From: Rhyacichthys aspro
Taxonomy: Eukaryota; Chordata; Actinopteri; Gobiiformes; Rhyacichthyidae
Assembly: GCA_036850595.1 (NCBI GenBank)
Contig: CM072148.1
Coordinates: 214,584-278,583, forward strand
Direction: 5' to 3'
DNA: 64,000 nt
In this document: positions 37,720 through 47,838 of the stretch, piece by piece
Layout: each line of letters begins with the position of its first letter
How positions within the stretch are numbered: the first letter of the stretch is position 1
Program-made: the position numbers and the translations under genes
The notes under the pieces: generated by a model
Told to the model about the DNA's origin: nothing
Databases searched by the model: none
What the model saw: the letters and a program-made list of their open reading frames with translations, nothing else

Positions 37720-40430
37720 TCAGAGGGAGATCTCCTTCAGTCGGTGAGTTTTCATGTGCTTCCTGAGGTAACCTTTGTCTGAGAAGCTCCTCCCACAGAC
37801 TGAACAGCTGAAGGGTTTGTCTCCTGTGTGCGTCCTCAGGTGAGTGCTGATGTGATTGGACGAGAACTCCTTCCCGCAGAGCAGACACGTGAAGCGCTTC
37901 TCTCCGGTGTGAGTCCACATGTGTTCGCTCAGGTGAGCTTTACGGATAAAGGTCTTCTCACAAACTGAACAGCTGTAGGGTCTCTGTCCCGTGTGAATGA
38001 ACTTGTGTCGTTGTAAATAAGAGCGTTTCTGAAAGCCCTTCCCACACTCGAGGCATCGGTGAGGTTTGGAAACGTGGCTCTGAGTCCAGTCTTTAGAGGC
38101 TGAGTGTAAATGTGTGAGTGGATCTGAGCTGCAGCCTGCTTGTGCTCCACAGTCCTCTCCATTAGGTTCCTCTCTGTTCTCCTCAGTTGGTCTTTGATGA
38201 AGCACAGAGGACTTGTCTTCATCAGCTTCAGTTTTCACAGAGACAGGAGTGAATGGGAACTCTTGCAGCTGTTCTTCTTCTGGTTCCTCTTTAATGTGGA
38301 CCGGCTCCAGACTGGGGCCCAGCTCTTCTTCACTCTTCACCGACACAAACTGAACACCTGCAGGACACAGAATAGATTTATTTATCTTGTGTTAATTAAA
38401 AAAACACTTGCAATAGCCATCAGACAAAATGAAAATATTAAAGGAACATTTATAGGGTCAAAAGAGCACATATGCATATATACTGATGATATTCTTTTGA
38501 CTTTAACAGATCCTGACAAATCGATACCAACTCCTATTGAGTGTATTAATGAATTTGGATAAATATCCGGATATAAGGTAAATTTTGAAAAGTCAGAAAT
38601 CATGTCTTTGGTAGGTTGTGGTCAGGTTAAACCAGCTTTTGTTAAACCATTCCGTTGGGCTCCCACAGAATTTAAATACCTGGGAACTCGAATCACACCC
38701 AAAATTATTCAATTGTACGCAGAAAACATTAACTCACTAAATCACATTAAAGACAAATTAGCCTGTTGGAAAAAGCTTCCCATATCTTTACTTGGAAGGA
38801 TTAACCTTATTAAGATGATTATTCTTCCTAAAATAAAGTATCCAGTGTCAATGCTCTTTGTGTTCTTGAATCCAAAAGATGTGAATGATATAAACAAGGC
38901 AATATCAAATTTTATTTGGGCAGGCAGAAAACCGAAACTTAAAATTGATATTTTACAGCTCCCAAAGGAAATGGGTGGTTTAAAAAAATTTAAAACTACG
39001 TACTATCTCTACACGCTAGAATTATTTCTTTATGGGCACTACAACAAGATGTAACACCATGGCTTGAGATTGAGAATGCAATTTGTAAACCCTTTTGTCC
39101 CATAAATTTATTAGACAAGTGCAACAGGGAACTACCACTTATTATCAAAGACAATTTCCTAATTCATAATGCTCTTAAGACATGGACCATCCTAAAGAAG
39201 ATGTTTGGAAAGAACCAGGTTTTAAATTCTTTGACAACATTGGTGGACAATCCAGACCTGACGGTAGAGAGCGCTAGTCCCAATCTTAAATCATGTCAAG
39301 AAGCTGGGATTAAGAGGATGTATGATCTTGAAGACATTCGAGGCTATACGAACTCAGTATAATATACCTGCCAAAGACTTTTACAAATATCTCCAACTCA
39401 GGCACTATGATAAGACAAAATTGAAATCTTGAGTTTTCAGAAGATTGTCATTTTGTCTGTCTGTTTGTTTGTGTTTCTTTTGTATAAAATATGGAAAATG
39501 TTAATAAAAAGAATATTAAAACAAACAAACCAAAAAAAACCCAGCTAACATTCAGTCAGATTAACAACGCGACAGAAGCAGCAGAGAGCCAGAAATCACT
39601 GGGTTTACTTCATGATTCTGTTCCAGGGCAAAAATGTTTAAACTAACTTGCGTATATTTATTTATGAGTGTTGTGTAATTTTACTTCCTTTTCACTGCTC
39701 ACCTGATGATCAACAGATTTTCATCCGTTTGTGTATCAGGCCTACCATCAGATAAAATAGGAAATACAACATTACGTTTTGTTTTGAAAATGAGAATTAG
39801 AAAACAAAAAACAGCCATTATTTGATTTCATGCTAAGTTAAAAAAATGAAATATGACTGTTGTGATTGTGATGCGTAGCTAGCGTTAGCCTCGTGGCTTC
39901 AGTGAGACTGTGTTGCAGCTGCTGCCGTCTCTGTCCCGGAGACCCTCGGACGTGACTCGCTCTGAACCTTCAGGTCTTTATAGAGACTCTTCTGTTCATC
40001 TGTGGGTACAACATTTAACGCAGGTCCAGTTGCACGCGTCCAAACCTTAAACTGTAAATCATACGCTGTGATCTACTTTTGTACTAAATATACAAAAAAA
40101 AACAATCTTCTGTTATTTCTGAGCAGGATTTGCCTTTGACTTAAACTGTCTCAGAGACGCTTTGTGAAAACTGCGATTTAGTAAATACATCTGTCTTATT
40201 GATATATTTTTCAGTCTGCGTCATAAACAGAACCAACCTGTTTTGTGTAACACAACTCGTGGCTCCAACACTTGGTCCAGTAGTTGTTGTTGTGTGTTGT
40301 TCCTTTGTTTGACCCTGTGCACTTCCTCCTCATACTCCGCTATGGTTCTTTCAAACAGCTCAAATATCTCTTCAGCTGCCGCAGTCAGGCGCTCATTCAC
40401 CAAAGCTCTCAGCTTCTGGCCTTTAGACAT
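37720..40430 (-). CDS. C2H2 zinc-finger protein, gene L (4 fingers)
   Basis: Exons complement(40238-40430) and complement(37720-38357), 276 aa, intron 1880 nt containing an L1-like fragment. Exon 1 is the 193-nt MSKGQ cassette (phase 1) with its full upstream block. Exon 2 reads GVQFVSVKSEEELGPSLEPV, HIKEEPEEEQLQEF, SVKTEADED. The linker is shortened: the SYSSSDTD segment is missing (HSASKDWTQSHVSKPHRC). There are four fingers: HRCLECGKGF, YSCSVCEKTF, FTCLLCGKEF (one residue short between Cys and His, so possibly weakened) and FSCSVCGRSF. The tail ends THRLKEISL. Confidence 0.85.
38385..39535 (+). mobile_element. L1-like LINE fragment in gene L intron
   Basis: Plus-strand frames read LAIAIRQNENIKGTFIG, then ICIYTDDILLTL (the Y-x-D-D reverse-transcriptase motif), NFEKSEIMS, FKYLGTRITPKI, WKKLPISLLGRINLIKMIIL and NFIWAGRKPKL. 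This order is that of the RT and C-terminal region of L1-type LINEs. It is 5' truncated inside RT, carries in-frame stops (for example before ISGYKVNFEK), and ends in an A-rich tail (AATAAAAAGAATATTAAAAC). It sits antisense to gene L. Confidence 0.82.
39540..40200. other. Intron of gene L, no feature seen
   Basis: AT-rich intron sequence between the LINE tail and exon 1 of gene L. Nothing recognised. Confidence 0.5.
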
Positions 40431-41099
40431 TTTTACAAACTGTCTCTGTAGCTTTAGCTCCACTCAGCTAATGGCACTGAGACAAATACACTCCACACCG
40501 AGGCTGTCCGCTCAAAGACCGGAAAACACGTGCTATTTCCGGCGGCTGTGCGCTCGCGCTGCCCCCACAGTCCAGGACCAGGTCTGAACCAGGACCAGGA
40601 CCAGCGCTCTCAGATCCCACTCAGGCACAACTTGTTGTTGTTGCTGACAGGCTGTAGGACAGTAGAATATACTGTACAGTTTCTAGCTGTCCGCACTGAC
40701 ACTGCTGGTTTGGATGTTTCCCAACAGTTTTAAGGCAGCCAGCCCCAGTCTTGATCTGGGGAGGACAACTTGGTCTTTCCTGCTGGATGTTGACTGTAGA
40801 GGCTAATCTTGTCTTCTATTATATTTCCTTGGTTCTTTTTTACCTCTTCTATTTGCGTCGCCAGCCGTATTTAATTAGTTTAGTTCTACGTCATGAACTA
40901 TACATGATAAATGAACACACCATACGATACAACGCCCTCTGGCGGGCACTTAGATGTACACTTTCTTGAGAACAATAATGTATGGGTACCTTTATAAATA
41001 TGCACAAAACTGAATATAAAATAAACCGATTCAGAGAATGTATTAAACTTATAAAATGGTGCTAACATTAACAATAGTCTGTTATTTTTGACTAATGGC

Positions 41100-43080
41100 T
41101 AGAAACTAAAACAGTGCCTTCCCCTTGGCTCCACAATTGATCAGCAAGGCTTTTGAAGATACTGATGCACTCAAGTTTGCCAAACGGGATCTTGATGTCA
41201 ACTGCATTTTTAAGGAGGGATTGCTTCGCAGATGTGTCAGCACTCTCATTGCCCAATATCCCACAATGCCCTGGGATCCAAACAAAGATTAGAGACGACT
41301 GATTCTATGAGACTTGCAAAGCAGCTGAAGAGTCAGAATAAATACAAGATAGATTAGGTTCATTCTCCTCAATCCACACCAGAGCCCCTCCAAACTCGGT
41401 GGAGAACACAGACAAACCGTCACTGACACAAGTACCAAGATGTTGCTCATGACTCTAAATGTGAAATCCAATTGAACTTCTGGCTCTGGCATCACCTTAA
41501 AATAGAATAGAAGAACACACTGTACCAATGACTTTGTTCTCCAGACCCTCCTTTTAAACCATTTGTTTGATGTTACAAAAGAAATTACTCTTGTCCTTAC
41601 TCTTTTCAAATTCCCAATAGTCTGTCAAGCGGAACCATGCTTTAGCCCAGTTAACCTGGCCCAATACTGGAGCCTTCTAATGTGTAACCCAGAGTCCCGG
41701 GATAGGAGTAGGGTAAATGCACCACTGCAGATTCTAAGGGCTTTTGTCTGAACTTTATCAAGCTTTTGAAGAACGGTTTTAGCCCCGAAAACAAAAAAAC
41801 TGCCATAATCCAAAGAAGACCTAATCACTGCTCTGTGAATCATGAGCATCGTAGACCTCTCTGCTCCTCAGTCACTACCTCCCAAACAGCAAACACAATT
41901 ATTTATCTTTTCACATTTTACAACAGTTTTGTCAATGTGATTGTTCATTTCTCATCCATCCACAAAAATGTATAAACCGTGACTCTTTCTAAAGGACGGT
42001 CATACATGTTTAAGGAAGATGCTGAAGATTTTCTTTTCAAACCAAAAATCATATAATTACTTTTAGAGGTTGAGAATTCCACTGAACTATTTGGCCCAAA
42101 GCTTCCTGGGTCTGCTTCATCAAGACGTCAGTGTTTCTCCTCCAAACAGCGCCACCATCTGCAAACAGGGATCACAGCAACTACAACCTTTGTTAATTAT
42201 AGCACGCTTAACATCCAGATCAAGGACAGCCACAGAATCCATTGTATTTCTTCCTATTCTGATGATACTATCGGTCTATCAACATTCTCTCCATCACCTT
42301 TCACAGCACCGAATGTAAAGCTATGTGTCTGTGAGATGATGGAGAGGATGGATCCTTACCAGGCTTCACAATCGGAAGAGAGCACGAGGATCTCCTGCAA
42401 ATCCTCCTCATCAAGATGTTACAAAAGTTACAGATACCTCTGTCTTGACCTGGAGAGGTGTTAGCACCAGCCTGCACCTTAGTAATGGGATGATCTGAGT
42501 CTGTCCTACAGCCAACACCAACCTTCTGAGGCTTTCATCAGTAATAATAACAATAATAATACACTAGTTTTGTATAGCGCTTTTCAAAGGAACTCAGACA
42601 CTTTACATTTAATACAAAGACAGTGAATGAGAATTATGAGCATCTTGTAAAGCCTTAACAAAAACATCAGCTTTTTCTTTACTAGAAACAGCCTTATTTA
42701 AAACTGGAATAGACGAGTTTCCAGTCTTACCTGATATTTTGTAAATTCTTGACCAAATCTGCTGAAGTGGAGCATTAGGCCTTAAGGGCCGTAAAATACC
42801 CTCTAACATTTCTTTTTTTTTCTGCCTTCATAATTTTCCAATAGCTCGACTCTTAGACACTTTTATAATCATTGCCGTTATAGAGTCCCACATTTCATCA
42901 ATAGAACTCTCACTACTAACAGGATCCAAGCCTTTTATGGTGCCCTCCTTTAACTTATCCCAATCAGCTCGGTAAAAGTCAAATCGGGCCACTCTTTCAC
43001 CATTATCCATTATCAAAGATTTTTTTAATGTGGTAACAACTGGAAAATGACCACTACCACTAGTGTCATTCCACACTTTC
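41100..43080 (-). mobile_element. Decayed LINE with RNase H (I/Nimb-like)
   Basis: Reverse-strand fragments appear in the order of a non-LTR element. The endonuclease end comes first (WNDTSGSGHFPVV, FDFYRADWDKLKEG), then a pre-RT piece (RPNAPLQQIWSRIYKISGK), RT remnants, the post-RT motif RSSLDYGSFFVFGAKTVLQK / KALRICSGAF, and an RNase H piece (WIPGHCGILGNESADTSAKQ). An RNase H domain after RT points to the I/Nimb group. Many stops and frameshifts; not functional. Confidence 0.8.
42535..42610. repeat. Small dispersed repeat remnant
   Basis: AATAATACACTAGTTTTGTA followed by TAGCGCTTTTCAAAGGAACT and CACTTTACAT resembles a common teleost repeat end inserted in the decayed LINE. Boundaries unclear. 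Confidence 0.35.
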
Positions 43081-43282
43081 CTTTCAGAAAAAGACTAAAC
43101 ACACAGTAAACACATGCACTGACCCTGCAGGTGTTGGACACTGATGTGATTTATTTATGATTCTTGTGGTGGCTACTGTAACCCTGAGGTCAGCACAGAT
43201 CAAACCAAAGGGAAGAGAAAGTTATTTGTGGACAGAGGTTGATTTATCTCACTCTTTCTGTTCGAACCTGATCCAGCTCAAC

Positions 43283-45318
43283 TCATTCCTGAGTCTGATC
43301 TCTCACATGAACATCTGAATCACACTTTGGCTCTAATCTTTCACCACGTTCTGGACTCGACGCTGCTGCTCCACTGTGGGTTTTCATGTGTCTAATAAGA
43401 TGAGTTTTCTGTGTAAACCGTTTCTCACAAACTGAGCAACTGAAGGGTTTTTCTCCTGTGTGAGTTACTGTATGTTTCTGAAGATCAGATTTACATGAAA
43501 AACATTTTTCACAAAGTGTGCATTGGTAGGGCTTCTCTCCGGTGTGGATCGCCATGTGTCTGTTCAGGCTGCATCGGTTTCCAAAGCATTTCTCACAAAC
43601 TGAGCAGCTGAAGGGCTTATCTCCAGTATGAGTTACTGTATGTTGTTGAAGATTAGATTTTTGTGAAAAACTCTTTTTACAAACCGAGCAGCTGAAGGGT
43701 TTTTCTCCTGTGTGAGTTTTCATGTGTCTATTCAGGTTGCATTGGACAATAAAGCATTTTTTACAAACTGAGCAGCTGTAGGGCTTCTCTCCAGTGTGAG
43801 TTCTCATGTGGATAGTAAGGTGGCCTCTGTCTGCAAAACATTTTGTACAAAGTGTGCAGCTGAAAGGTTTCTCTCCTGTGTGAGTTCTCATGTGAACGAG
43901 AAGATTAGACTTTGTCCCAAACCCTTTGTCACAAAAAGAACAACTGAAAGGCCACTCTCCGGTGTGAAGACTCATGTGTGACTTCAGTAAGAACATGCAT
44001 CTAAATTCTCTCTGACAAACTGTACACTTGAAAGGTTTCTCTCCCGTGTGAGTCAGCATATGGCTCTGTAAATGGTGTTTACGCCGAAACCTCTTCCCAC
44101 ACTCAGAGCACTGATGTTGTTTGTCGTTTTCTCTTTCTTTCAAGGAAGAGTCAGGATTTATCACTTTTTTGTAGCTTCCTTTCACTGAAGTCTGCTCCTG
44201 AGCCCAGTCTTCAGAGTCGTCAGTGTCTGAAGAACTGTAGGAGTCAGAGTGTAAATGTGTGAGTGGATCTGAGCTGCAGCCTGCTTCTGCTCCACAGTCC
44301 TCTCCATTAGGTTCCTCTCTGTTCTCCTCAGTTGGTCTTTGATGAAGCACAGAGGACTTGTCTTCATCATCTTCAGTTTTCACAGAGACAGGAGTGAATG
44401 GGAACTCCTGCAACTGTTCTTCCTCTGGTTCCTCTTTAATGATGCTGTGAAATGGAAGCTGGACACCTGCAGGACACACAGACAGCTGTCAGTTTCATCT
44501 CAAAACCAAAACTTGTGCAACAGCAGGACAAGACTAAATAAAGCTTTTTTTTATCACATGCACAATCTGATTCTGATGTAGTCAATCTGTAAAAAATGAA
44601 AGGTTATGATGTTCAGAACATATATATATATGTACTAATATATAGTAATATATTCCAGGCCTCACTCTGCCTTTTTGTTTTTCTTAACTGGTTGGAATTT
44701 TGCACTGAACTGTTTCTCTGACTTCTACTGCACACGTCTTTATTATTAAGCAAAAGGTAAAAATAAATAGGAGTAAATACTAAACCAAAGAACTGTTCAA
44801 ACTGGTTAGAACCATACAAATTACTTAAAACACTTCCGAGAAATGTACATTTAACTGCAGTTCTTTATTGTTTTTGAATAATGTGCTGCATAGTGTGGTA
44901 CCTTTGTCTAAGTCCTCGAGGATCTGAGGGAGTTTCTGCTGAGACTCCTTCCCCTGACTGACACACAACACACACAACAGGTGTTAAATAGATTTGAACA
45001 AGTTTTAGACGGATCTGAACAGGTTTTAGTTGGATTCGAACAGGTTTTAGTTGGATTTGAGCTCAAGTCAATTGTCTGTATACATCAGATGATTTAGGAT
45101 AAATCCACAGGCAGTTATAAAAGCTTTTAACGGCAGTGAGATCCATGAACACATGGTAAATTTAATAAGTTTAGTTTGCACACGGGATAGAGCTTGCTAA
45201 CACATTGTAGTCCTAAGTGTTGCAGCTGTAGCGCCCCCTGTCGGCTCTGCTCTGACCTGTGTGTGGTGTCCGCGGGATCCCACAGCTCCGTCTCCTCCTT
45301 CAGCTTCACTTCTGCCAT
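43283..45318 (-). CDS. C2H2 zinc-finger protein, gene M (9 fingers, bridging exon)
   Basis: Proposed exons complement(45257-45318), complement(44902-44957) and complement(43283-44466); 433 aa. Exon 1 is the MAEVK cassette (phase 2). The 56-nt middle exon is predicted from phase and splice sites (acceptor GTGTGTGTCAG, donor GACAAAG|GTACC) and reads QGKESQQKLPQILEDLDK; it is the least certain part. The last exon starts GVQLPFHSIIKEEPEEEQLQ, with SVKTEDDED and the conserved linker. Nine regular fingers run from HQCSECGKRF to FSCSVCEKRF, then an acidic tail (ERGERLEPKCDSDVHVRDQT). Its first exon and pet117 are head to head, ATGs about 258 bp apart. Confidence 0.82.
44985..45065. repeat. 21-bp family array, short
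   Basis: Three to four units of the AACAGGTTTTAGTTGGAT family within intron 1 of gene M. Confidence 0.8.
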
Positions 45319-45575
45319 GTTCCACTGCGCTCTGTTCACTTTAAGGCTCCGCTTTGGTGCTGTTTGTCACACAGTTAGCTTCGGAGCTAATCACACAGGG
45401 GTCCTCACGAGTTCACTGCGGGCGTCCTCACAGCTGCCTGATTAAAAACACACGGAAAAGACCCAAACGCTACAGGAACGCCGGCCTCTAGGGGGCAGTC
45501 TGCGGGAGAAGAGCACCTCTGAAGAGTTAGCCTTAGCCCGAAGCTAGCCGCTGGAGCTACACCCGAAGCAGAGGG
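45319..45575. promoter_or_regulatory. Shared divergent 5' region of gene M and pet117
   Basis: The MAEVK upstream block occupies 45319-45465, oriented toward gene M. The remaining ~110 bp lead into the pet117 ATG at 45576. The short head-to-head spacing suggests a bidirectional promoter; this is inference. Confidence 0.5.
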
Positions 45576-47655
45576 ATGTCGACGGCCTCTAAAGTGGTTC
45601 TGGGAGTCTCCGTGGTTCTGACGCTCAGCACCGTGTCCGCAGTTCACCTCAAACAGTCCTGGGACCGAGAGGTAACCGAGCCGTGCCGCGCAGCTAACGG
45701 TTAGCTGTTAGCTTTAGCCTGAGGTCACTGAGAAATAAAGTCATTTCAGAAACAAAACCCTATCCAGAGTCTTTAGAATCAGAGTCACAGCAGGAGAGAA
45801 AAGAGCGGGATAAAACCTGGGAAAGAGAGATTATTAATGAAGCACAGGAGAAGATTAACTCATGTCTAACCCCGGTCTAACCCTGGTCTAACTCTGGTCT
45901 AACCCGGTCTAACCCTGGGCTAACCCGTTCTAACCCTGGGCTAACCCGGTCTAACTCTGGTCTAACCCTGGGCTAACTCTGGTCTAACCCGGTCTAACTC
46001 TGGTCTAACCCTTTCTAACCCTGGTCTAACCACGGTCTAACTCTGGGCTAACTCTGGTCTAACCCGGTCTAACCCTGGGCTAACCCTTTCTAACCCTGGT
46101 CTAACCACGGTCTAACTCTGGGCTAACTCAGGTCTAACCCGGTCTAACCCTGGGCTAACCCGTTCTAACCCTGGGCTAACCCGGTCTAACCCTTTCTAAC
46201 CCTGGTCTAACCACGGTCTAACTCTGGGCTAACCCGTTCTAACCCTGGGCTAACCCGGTCTAACCCTGGGCTAACCCGTTCTAACCCTTTCTAACCCTGG
46301 TCTAACCCGTTCTAACTCTGGTCTAACCCTGGTCTAACCCTGGTCTAACTCAGTCTAACTCTGGTCTAACCCGGTCTAACCCTGGTCTAACCCTGGTCTA
46401 ACCCGGTCTAACTCTGGTCTAACCCGTTCTAACCCTGGGCTAACCCGGTCTAACCCTTTCTAACCCTGGTCTAACCACGGTCTAACTCTGGGCTAACTCT
46501 GGTCTAACCCGGTCTAACCCTGGGCTAACCCTGGTCTAACCACGGTCTAACTCTGGGCTAACTCAGGTCTAACCCGGTCTAACCCTGGGCTAACCCGTTC
46601 TAACCCTGGGCTAACCCGGTCTAACCCTTTCTAACCCTGGTCTAACCACGGTCTAACTCTGGTCTAACCCTGGTCTAACCCGGTCTAACCCTGGTCTAAC
46701 TCAGTCTAACTCTGGTCTAACCCAGTCTAACCCGGTCTAACCCTGGTCTAACCCTGGTCTAACCTGGTCTAACCCGGTCTAACCCTGGTCTAACCCTGGT
46801 CTAACCCGGTCTAACCCTGGTCTAACCTGGTCTAACCTGGTCTAACCTGGTCTAACCCGGTCTAACCCTGGTCTAACCCTGGTCTAACCCGGTCTAACCC
46901 TGATCTAACCCTGGTCTAACCTGGTCTAACCCTGGTCTAACCTGGTCTAACCTGGTCTAACCTGGTCTAACCCGGTCTAACCCTGGTCTAACCCTGGTCT
47001 AACCCTGGTCTAACCCTGGTGTAACTCAGTCTAACTCTGGTCTAACCCAGTCTAACCCGGTCTAACCCTGGTCTAACCCAGTCTAACCTGGTCTAACCCG
47101 TTCTAACTCTGGTCTAACCCTGGTGTAACCCGGTCTAACCCTGGTCTAACTCAGTCTAACTCTGGTCTAACCCAGTCTAACCCGGTCTAACCCTGGTCTA
47201 ACCCAGTCTAACCTGGTCTAACCCGTTCTAACTCTGGTCTAACCCTGGTGTAACCCGGTCTTACCCTGGTCTAACTCAGTCTAACTCTGGTCTAACCCAG
47301 TCTAACCCGGTCTAACCCTGGTCTAACCCGGTCTAACCCTGGTCTAACCCTGGTCTAACCTGGTCTAACCCGGTCTAACTCTGGTCTAACCCTGGTCTAA
47401 CCCGGTCTAACTCTGGTCTAACCCTGGGCTAACCTGGTCTAACCCTGGTCTAACCCTGGTCTAACCTGGTCTAACCCTGGTCTAACCCGGTCTCTTCCAC
47501 AGCGGCTCCACGAGGGCGTCCTGAGGGACCTGGAGCGGCTCCAGAGGAAGAAGGAAAACCTGAGACTTTTGGAGGAACAGAGAGAACTGACCAGAGTCCT
47601 GCAGCAGGACAGAGACCAGGACCAGTCTCAGAACCAGGACCAAGACCAGGACTGA
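45576..47655 (+). CDS. pet117: PET117 cytochrome c oxidase chaperone
   Basis: Exons 45576-45671 and 47503-47655, 82 aa, about the size of other vertebrate PET117 proteins (around 80). Exon 1 encodes MSTASKVVLGVSVVLTLSTV, SAVHLKQSWDRE and ends GAG|GTAACC in phase 0. Exon 2 starts after TCTCTTCCACAG with RLHEGVLRDLERLQRKKENL, then RLLEEQRELTRVLQQ. The N-terminal hydrophobic segment followed by a charged helix matches this small mitochondrial inner-membrane protein, which is needed for complex IV assembly. The C-terminal tail (DRDQDQSQNQDQDQD) is repeat-derived and unlike mammalian tails. The intron is almost entirely minisatellite. kat14 follows on the same strand 181 bp later; the two genes are also neighbours in human. 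Confidence 0.92.
45865..47495. repeat. GGTCTAACCCT minisatellite in pet117 intron
   Basis: About 1.6 kb of 10-12-bp units (GGTCTAACCCT, GGGCTAACCC, GGTCTAACTCT) with higher-order patterns. It ends a few bases before the exon 2 acceptor. Related units recur at 47765-47835 just before the first kat14 coding exon. Confidence 0.95.
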
Positions 47656-47838
47656 ACCAGGACCAGGACCAGCCTTGGAACCAGGACTGAATCAGGACTA
47701 GAACTGAACCAAGACCAGGTATGAGCCAGGTCTAAACTAGGACTAAAACAATGTGGGAAACATACGGTCTCTCTCTGGTCTAAACCCGGTCTAACCCCAG
47801 TCTCTCTGGTCTAAACCCGGTCTAACCCGGTCTCAGGG

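Noticed and set aside
45865..47495. CTAACCC-rich array as an interstitial telomere
   Set aside because: It contains CTAACCC, but the unit is GGTCTAACCCT-like with 10-12-bp spacing, not tandem TTAGGG; it fits an intronic minisatellite.
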